DNA from: Tubiluchus corallicola | Lineage: Eukaryota; Priapulida; Priapulimorpha; Priapulimorphida; Tubiluchidae | Reading direction: 5' to 3' | Assembly: GCA_030141605.1 (NCBI GenBank) | Contig: JAQGDQ010000972.1 | Coordinates: forward strand, 1-64,000 | Length of the DNA: 64,000 nt | In this document: piece after piece, positions 55,340 to 64,000 of the stretch | Layout of the letters: every line of letters starts with the position of its first letter | Numbering within the stretch: the first letter of the stretch is position 1 | The notes under the pieces: generated by a model | Seen by the model: only the letters and a program-made list of their open reading frames with translations | Database searches by the model: none | What the model was told of the DNA's origin: nothing | Made by a program: the position numbers and the translations under genes

Positions 55340-55462
55340 GTGTCGTTGTCGTTGTCTTTGTGGCTGTGGCAGTGGTGGTAGCTGTCGTTGGTGTTGTTGT
55401 TGTTGTTGCCGTTGTCGTTTCGTTGTCGTCGTTGTCGTCGTTGTTGTTGTTCCTGCTGCTGC
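55340..55462. repeat. (GTT)/(GTC)/(GTG) trinucleotide region
   Basis: Imperfect GTCGTT, GTGGTA and GTTGTT runs. The valine-rich (+) and Thr/Asn-rich (-) frames are by-products. Confidence 0.85.
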
Positions 55463-58400
55463 TTTTAAAGAAAAAAGTAGGGATGATACCAACCAAAACG
55501 TTAGTAAATTACAGTTGCATTTAATTGTCAAGAGTGACGGTCGGACGAAACTGGCATCTTTGACGAGTGACGAATTCATAAGCGACAGAAAGCATTACAG
55601 ACACATTTCATGGACGATTTTTTTATTTTGGGACAATAATTACAGTGCTGTGCAAATTAATGAGGATTGCAATGAACGGCAATGCTGACTTTCAGCACGA
55701 CAGCATAAGATTTGCAAATGTTGAAGCTTCAAACTTATGAGATCACACTGATGTACGGTTTAAACGTCAATTTCACGTTATTTGACCATTAAACAAGTTT
55801 TCCTTGGTGACGAATCCAGCATTCTCCCCCGCCTCAACACGTGTGTTAGTGTATCAGAATTGTTTAATCTCATTCATATGGCGAAGTACTGCATTTTAAC
55901 ACTAATGCCACTCAAACCGAGACGATAAGCCTATCATCCCAAGCTAACATTTATATTTTGTTTTACAAGGCTTATTACTTTTAATATACTGAAAAATAGA
56001 TGAAGGACTCAGTGTGGACTTGTGTTCATATGGACTTAATATGAATAAGTCAATTAAAATATGCCATATTCACAATATCACCGAAAACAAAAAGAAAATA
56101 TTTAAGGTTAATGAATAAATATCTAAAAATGATATAAATAACAAAAGTGCATTAAATTCTCAATATAAGTCTATAGCTTTTAGTACATTTGAAGTTTTGA
56201 TAATTAGGCTAAAGTTCAGTGGATAGCATCCTCAAGCGAGGTGATCTGAAACCTCGACCTTATTCATGCTGTTTTGCAACAAACATTACATGGTAGTAAA
56301 ATGCGCATAATTTGGGGGACTTTCGCACCATCCTGCAACCATTAACATGTTGTTAAGATTCAGCTCGACAAAGAACTTTTATTACAGTCTAAATAGTTTC
56401 AAAGCGCTGGGCCTTTTCAAAATATGTGGATTACTGTTACGCGGGGTTCCAGACGATTATTCGTTACTCTAAAAAAATTATACCATGTGTTTTTATGCGG
56501 GTATTTGGACACAATACAAGTCGCTATCCGGCGCATTACTTAATGCATATAGGCGCGGTGGGACCGGGACCTTTTTTATTATCGAAAATAATTCTCTGTG
56601 ATGAGATAGAGCGGACAGAGGTGTTTCAGAGTGCCGTCGTTCAACTATGAGCCCTTCTTGGATCGGCATTCTAAATGATAAACTAATGGAAGAAACTAAT
56701 AAAGATTGGCTTAATTCTGTGTGAGAGATGGGAATAAAAGTTATTGAATTAAATTTTAAACGAACATTAAAAATTATAAAATTATGCTAGTGACAGATTT
56801 GGGTATCCTTAGAAAAAATGAACAAACTAAGACAGTTTAGACAGAGATTAATAGCGAACCGAAATCACATTTCAGCAAAAACAGTCGAAAAGTAAAAGAC
56901 GCGTGAAAATGTTGAAGGTTATTTTGTTCATCAACGCACGCCGAGTTTCTGTCACCAAACAGTTCGCAAAAGAGTAAAATGCAATAGTGACGACATGAAT
57001 TTCTGAATTAAAAGTTACGTTTGATAAATGCAGTAGAGGCAATTTTACTTTAAAAGGCTATGATAACGATTACTAAGTTAACTGATGTTAAATATTATGA
57101 GATTTCAGGATTTCAGAATTTGTTACTTGAAGTCAATTTATGCTTTATCTCAGGTTTGTATGTTTAGAGAAATTTTGAATTTCTTCTAAATAGGTTAATA
57201 TTCTGCAACAGTTGCGTCAACTGCAGCAAAAACTCTATTTTCTTACAGGAATGACAGAAGACTTACCACATTCATTGTAAAATAGACAGAGTTGAGTGAC
57301 TCTAACTTTATTTACGCCCACATAAAGTCAATAGCGCGCGGGCTCCAACACACGTCCATCATAGAAATAGAAAGGAAACACATTGAATAGAAAAGAAAAA
57401 CACTTTTTACACACAAAAACTGGCCACTAGTTGTCTGAAAATCTCTCAGTAAATGCTTTACGTAAACATGCAAACCCTCGACCGTTTTGGATTATAATAA
57501 CCACGTCTTAAGAGCGATTTTTATTAACCCGCGGTGAACGCTTTGGGTCATTTGAACCCCGATTCAGTTTTCTTAGTTTTGCAGACTTTCAAAGATTAAG
57601 CCCACGGATAAGTTAGTTTTTCGCTCAGGGTACGCAACACATTTCAGGGCGACTTTCAAAAAACAAATGTACATAAAAATGAACAGTGTTAACAAAAATG
57701 CCGCGTAGACACTACATCCGTTTACACTTCCGGTACACGTGGACTGCGTAAATTGAAGTCATTACTTCCATAATGGCTAGGGGCGTGCAAATCAACGATG
57801 GACGAAACTTGAATAACCGATTAACTGATAATTGATGGACAAACAATTTTAGAATCAAGCAGATTTAATTTGGATTCTGAGCAAGTTTTCGCTATCAGCT
57901 CTAGGACGCCTCGATTTTGTACAGTGCTGAGATCCCTTCTCTCATGGCCAGAGTTACCCCAGCCATGTGCCCGTTGAAAAGTTTTCTTTTCACTGCGACG
58001 GTATCACACAGCGCTATTATGCTTGCATTTGAATAAACGTTCTGTCCCCAAGGCTACTGTTTCATAATTCTGGAAACATTTTTTTTCATAAAGGAGAGTG
58101 CAAGAAAGAGCAGAGGATATGCAGTCGTCCGTTTTTAGCGTGGAGTTCAATGGTGCTGTACCTGCTGATCGAGCATGCATTGAGTTAGTTAAAAATACAG
58201 TATTTTAAAGTAGTGCAAAATTTATACTACGACACATGTATGAGTCTCCTTTGAATGACACCTTCAAATGATTCATTTTATAAATCAAAATTGTAAAGTA
58301 TGTATTGTCACTAACAGAGGGCAGCACATATTGCATTGTTCTCCGACTGCATCAGCGAGTACTGAGTAGTTTAGTGTTGTGAAAAACAGAACGGCATGGC

Positions 58401-61400
58401 TGCGATAATGTGAAAGTTGTTATTATAGTTTAGTTTATTAGTGTTTAATAATGTTGCTGTTTCTTTCAAGTCATTAAATTGCGATATTAATGTGTCTTTG
58501 ATGACGTACATTAGGAACATTACAAAAATATTCACTGCATAGTTCTGAGGCTTAACTTAACCGAAGTTTAATAAAAAACAGACGCACTGTCATTATTATT
58601 TGCTTATATCTTTGGCAGATAAGAGCATTTAAGCATTAATGAAATACTTTGGAATCAGAATCTAAAAAGCGACTTTAAGAAGCATATCTCTATTAGTGAA
58701 AACGCAGGCCACCCCAAAACCATAATAGGATTTAATTGATACATTTTATGAAAAATCATTAATAAAAACTGCTATTTACATGTGCAAGATTTATTTAAAA
58801 TCACACATGGCAATTTTTCGAACTTTTGCCTCCTCAAAATAGATTACGAAATAAAAGCTACCCAAAATAATAATTAATTTTGTTTAATTAAGAACTATGC
58901 AATTATTAAAACTAATTCTTAACGGTGAATAATTTATGAAATAGCTATGCTGTTTCAGCGTAGCTATTACTACACAAAAGTGATAGTAATAAATAAGCAA
59001 TTATTAAACTAAGTATTAACACAGTAAATGTAGCCCTGATTGCAAACAGTTTGCTGGTTATGGGACATGGTACTATTTAGTTCACAGTGCACCCACATAG
59101 ATAAAATGTTTACGGATGACTATTATAAAGAAGGTGAATTAGGACAATTTTACGCCTGTTTTGTCGTGACAAGAGTGACTAAGTAGCGCTGCCTTCTTCA
59201 CTATAAAATCTATTTTTGTCTTACGAGGTATAAAAACTTCATGAACTTTTGAACTTCTCTAACGCCCACCGAGTCGCATGTTCGTTACAAAAGTCGTAAA
59301 ACTCAAAAAAAGGTCCAGTTACTGGCTAATCATTCAGGGCAACACAATCGACCAAACGCTACACCTAACTTTCAGTAGCACATCGTTTTGCAACTGAAGC
59401 AGCATGACCAAAAACACAGCAGCGTGGCGTCATCTATTAGAGGAAAAGTGAAACACGCAGGAAAATTGGTATAATTCGTTAAACGTGTCATTTGCGCATT
59501 TAAATTAACATTCGTAATTGCGAAAGGGAAAATTGTAAAGAGAAATGATAATGTTATCAAAGGAAATTAAAATTTCGTACCAACGACTGTTCAGTTTAAA
59601 TAACAAATTACAAAAACCTTTTCTATTGATAGAACAAGTTGACGCGTGGGTGCGCTTTTGTAAGAAAAAAACAAAACGTGTACACAAAAAACATTATGTA
59701 GTGCAGCATTATTACAATTTCTACATAGCAATATCTGATCAAAAGTGTGAGGTGTCATCATAGGTCTTGATTTATGGAGTACATGACCTTGTTAACATTA
59801 TTATTTGACTTGGACTATCAAAAATATTATTAGTACGCACATACACGTAAACACAAGCACACATACACGCACAATCTCTTCACACACATACACCCTTACA
59901 TGCTTAAGAATTCACCAGGTCAAGCACTACATCATTCACATCACGCAATGTATTTTGACGTGTTTCGGCATCGTAAATAAGTCTTGATGAGCAATTTTCA
60001 AATTTTAATGAATTCAATATCAAAAGCATTTAGGTTAAATATTTACTCGTAGCACAATAACTAGCTTTGCATTAAATAGCAATACAAAGGCTGTTACAAG
60101 TCTGCTGTTTTATCTTTTCAATTGACATATATACATACTTAGCTGCCTTACTTAAATTAATTCAGAGTTGATGTCAGTAGATGTTTTACCTAGGTCATGC
60201 TTGATTCATATCAACAGTAACCAGAATAACATGATTAAATTTTAATAAGGCGAAAGTTTATGCCAGAATTGTCAGCTGAAATTGAGAATAATTATTACTG
60301 ATTTTACCGATTTTCAACCAAAACTGTGCGTGGCGGTAGTACTTTCAGTCTCCGGAACAGAACAGCAATAATAATAAAATTCTTAATAAAAACTTAGCAT
60401 CCTTCGGAAGACGATTGTAAATGTTTAGTTATACGCTCAATTTGAAATCCTTTCTGGAAAGTACTAATTTATTAGAGTAAACAAAAATAAAGTAAATAAT
60501 TTTGAAGTTATAAAAGTTCAGAAGAAACAAAAGAGAATAAAATAGTAACGGTCACCAAGAAGGTATGAGCTTCGTCCTCCATCCCTCTGGCAAGTAATTT
60601 ATGACTGCATTTAAGTATAATATCTGACAACTCCATGTTTCCGCTCTCGTTTCCGCTCTCGTTCTCACTGAGACTTGAAAACGGAGAGCCTTTTCAGACA
60701 TGCTCTTAGAACCCTCTTCTGTTAGCAACTTGTTACCTTTTTTAACCTATTTCATCTTCAGAAAATAAAGTATGGCAGCAGGAACTTGCTTACAACAACT
60801 TCTTAAGCAAAACCTTTTCGTTTTCTTTCTCTTAAATCATGTTCTTTTTTGAACACTTTGTTAAAGAGATTGGGTATTCCTGGGAGCTTACTGCATAAAC
60901 TTATAACATAACATTAACATTATGGTGACGTGTACACTGTACTAACCTGCCTCCGCCGGGTTTGAAATTTCAGCCCGATTGCGATTCGATGCTGCAGCAT
61001 AAAATTATACTTTACATGGAAGAAACTTTAATTTCTTAGTCTTTTAAATTAACTCCATATATGCTAAATGTTTATCAAAGGCAGAAAGATTAAAAACACA
61101 ATTCTTAAACAAGAATACCACAATAATGGTCTACACACACAATAAGCAGCACGCTGAAATTTTGCACTGCACTTACGCACAGTTTGCATTTTATAGAATC
61201 AACAAGTAATAATATAATTTTTGGTCTCTATTTTTGTTAGGTATCTTACTAACAAAGCAGCACGATTTGCGGCAATTATTTTTCATACTCCAGAGTCTTC
61301 GGGCAAGAAAGAACATTTTAGAAATTTTTTTTTACGGGAATTTCGGGCAAGCCCATGCACCGCTTAATGACATGCTTATAATGAAATCTACAAATTTTAC

Positions 61401-64000
61401 GTCTTTTAAAGAAAATTTTCTTCATTATGTATAGCCTTGCCGTTATCAGCCTCATGAAAATAAGTGCAACTTTACCATTTATTAAACCATTAGGCAACTT
61501 AAAAGAGACAAAAAATAACCTTAACAGAAGCATTCTACATCGAAACAAAGGAACCACATATATGTGGTATAATGGTTAAGGCACAATAAACAAACACATA
61601 CAACAGAGCAACATACATACATATCATAAACTTAATATTATTACAGTTAGTTAGTCAGTCAGGTTGCTTGCACTAAGTTATCTCAGTCCGGCCTATCTTC
61701 AAATATCTTGTGGACCAATCTAGCATTAATTTTAATAACTCCTACATCTTGTGACGCATTTAAAAACACGAATTTCTCATTAGGAGACATAATAATGAAT
61801 GTTAGGAGAAAATCAGAAAAAATACAAAAACATTCCTCTCTTGTATGAGCTTACAGTGAGCATTCAGTAATTACATGCTGTTGTTGTTGTTTTAATCGCA
61901 CTGTAAACAGTACGATGCAGTGCGCATATGCAATACAGTAACTCAAAAGTTGAATAAACCACACAAACTTTTCAGGTATGAAACGAAGGAACCACCCATT
62001 TTCTGACACAAGCTTGTTAAATTTCCCTGATGCAAAGGACTAGACTGTCACCAATACGTTTGCATGTCATTTACCAGAATTCTATGCATTGATTCCAATG
62101 ATTGATTGACTGATTACAGTGTAGCCACCAGTTCGCTGATGGCAAAACCAGTATGTCTGTGAGGTTTTAAGCGGTTCAAGAAACTTAAATTTATAGCTTA
62201 CTCGGTTTGTGTACTCACAAAATGCCCGACAATAAACTTATTACATGTCGTTGGGTTTAACCAGGCACTGTACTGCTATTATTATCAACCTGTTTCATTG
62301 TACCTTAATGCGTAATTTGACAAATAATAATCACCAATCATATAGAATTTTATGATGTTTCTTACCATTACACTAGTTCGCAGATCAACCAATGTTTTAA
62401 TACTTTGCCTTGTTATCGTTAAATTTGGGTTGAACAGTCTGCTTTACCTGGGCCGTCAAACTTTTGGAGACATAATTTTAACGTTGTCTATAGATTTATA
62501 TCCACATAGTGAGTTGTTTAAAACTGTTACGTAGTTTTAATAGCTGTCTTTTACGTAAAATTGTAAAATTTTGAAGTACACATTCAATAATTTCAAAGCA
62601 GCGATAAATTTTCGACCGATATGTTATGAAAATAACTGAAAATAGTAGCCATCCAAGAAGAAAATTATTAGTAAGCAAGCGTTACACAGTAAAGAATGCA
62701 GTCACAGTCACTATCAGATTTTTCAACGTTGTTCTTAATATGAGCATCAGCAGTAATTAGCTACACACTGACCAGGCGTGTGAGATGAACAAACTGAAAA
62801 ATTTCACAGATGCCCGTTTTTTAAGGATGTCCGCAATCGTCGGCACTTTAAGAAGTCGGCAGTACACAGTTACAAGGTAATAATATTAAGATGGTACAAA
62901 GACAAGTGCCTCTATCTTCAGTTACATTGTTTGCACTCGTGAGTGTCGTGCAAATATTGAAAAATCACCCAGCGGTGTGATTAAAAACACGTCACACAAT
63001 CAAAATCCCATAGAGGAAAGACGTTGTATAGGCACAGCTAAGCGCGATAATAATCTTTAAATTTCAATTTAGCACTTTTGCCTCAAAGCTTTGCGACTGT
63101 ACAAGTTTCGCACGGTCGTACCGCGTCGTTCTCTGTTTTTGATTAGTTTGACAAGTTTCCAAATATTAGAAATTCGTCACCGGAGTACACACAACGCTTG
63201 CATAGTAACCAAATAAGCAAAGTTCATACGGATCACATGAGATATAATCAGGGTCAGTTGTACACACCTGGTCAACACGGTGTTTAACTCTAATGGTATA
63301 GCGCTAAGCTCTTTCTGATCAAGCACACACCTCTCTTCGAACTCAGAGCAATTTGTTTCTTTACGCTGAGTGATCTCGGCGGTGGTGAGTGAGCACTCGA
63401 TGGAGGAAAGCAGAACGAGGGAGGGAGTGGATCTAGTTACTGGGTCTCTTTTGCGAACAAACAGCTCCACACTATGAGAAATCTGACAAAACAGACCGGC
63501 ATATGAAACAATCTTGTACAAATAGTTCTTTCTTCATTTTCTTAACACTTTCAGTGAAAGGCACAAACTAAAGAACTAAGACTTAGCATCGCCCTCAAAC
63601 ATGACCTAAGGTTCTGCTGTGTGTGGTTGATTTCTACCTGTATTTTACCAGCAGAATAGGCCGAGATTTCGAATGCTTGAACTACTTGACGTGACGGATG
63701 GTAAAGATAACATTCTGCTAATGGAACGTGTCAGAAAAATGCGAGCCAGCAGGAGAACACGATGATTGGGATGATAATTCAGGTTCAGAGATTTTACTAT
63801 GCGTCAAAGTTAAGCTTTCGAATGTGGAAACGTATATATACCCTACATACTTGTGTTCTTAAAGGATTGAGGTCTACCACATACGGCAACTGCTGAAGAA
63901 CTTTCACTTCATGTTAATAATTTACTGCATTTTTATTATTTAAGTTTAAATCCTTCTGTGTACTAACTGTGTACTAGCAACAAACTAGACTAGACAATAA
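55463..64000. other. no convincing gene; intergenic, AT-rich
   Basis: I found no splice-flanked coding stretch or complete repeat here. A minus-strand 114-codon ORF (63177-63521) lies in a patch richer in GC and could be untranslated exon or promoter sequence of a minus-strand gene. A short coding-like minus-strand stretch at about 57915-58015 (with GVTLAMREGISALYK) is too short to assign. Distant RASSF 5' exons could lie in this region. Confidence 0.4.

Noticed and set aside
63177..63521. 114-codon minus-strand ORF as a gene
   Set aside because: No domain, no splice context and poor protein-like composition; kept only as a remark on a GC-richer patch.

Overview
The window is nuclear DNA of an invertebrate animal. 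Host genes are split by GT-AG introns in one case and carry animal-specific families (an ADAM metalloprotease-disintegrin and an N-terminal RASSF protein). The rest is AT-rich and gene-poor: long microsatellites, minisatellites, SINE- and LINE-like relics and one large LTR retrotransposon. A marine lophotrochozoan or similar invertebrate is a reasonable guess, but nothing in the sequence fixes the phylum. There is no operon structure, CRISPR array or plasmid or phage feature.

Layout. Positions 1-6876 (+) hold the 3' half of an ADAM gene: seven exons encoding the end of the protease domain, the disintegrin and cysteine-rich domains and a short acidic C-terminus with no membrane anchor. The gene lies 5' of the window edge for its catalytic part. 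Its introns hold a CA microsatellite inside a tRNA-like sequence, a dispersed repeat, a decayed LINE ORF1-like stretch on the minus strand, a TTAGGG-cored element and a 5S-like fragment. From 6.9 to 16.9 kb there is a 134-bp hairpin repeat, a 0.6-kb AAAGT array, a second TTAGGG-cored element with clear terminal inverted repeats, a pair of overlapping ORFs with an in-frame duplication, and on the minus strand at 14.15-14.42 kb a terminal coding exon that resembles a peptide-hormone precursor; no homologue was recognised.

Positions 16869-25877 are a complete Ty3/Gypsy-type LTR retrotransposon: two LTRs about 99% identical apart from a 35-bp indel, a 4-bp ATAT target duplication, a tRNA-Leu-like primer site, gag with a CCHC knuckle, pol with protease, RT, RNase H and integrase, a proline/serine-rich tail with a PPxY motif, a 1.8-kb non-coding stretch and a polypurine tract. 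It looks recent, but gag has one frame break and the integrase part has three or four, all single-base.

Positions 26-42 kb contain repeats only: a third TTAGGG-cored element, a 435-bp TTCTG/TTCTA array, a degenerate inverted array of GTACCAAA words, GT/GA tracts, a retroelement 3' end with a TAC tail, an 82-bp minisatellite and another 5S-like fragment. Positions 42651-44423 (-) encode a 590-residue RASSF7-10-type protein in a single coding exon, with a 5'-UTR intron acceptor just upstream of the ATG, an RVxF motif and a C-terminal class I PDZ ligand. From 44.4 kb to the end I see only repeats (a LINE RT 3' end at 48 kb, tRNA-derived SINEs at 53.1 and 54.2 kb) and no convincing gene.

The two host genes show no functional link to each other; they act at the cell surface or extracellular matrix (ADAM) and at cell polarity or signalling complexes (RASSF). 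All coordinates and splice junctions were read by eye; no homology search was run.
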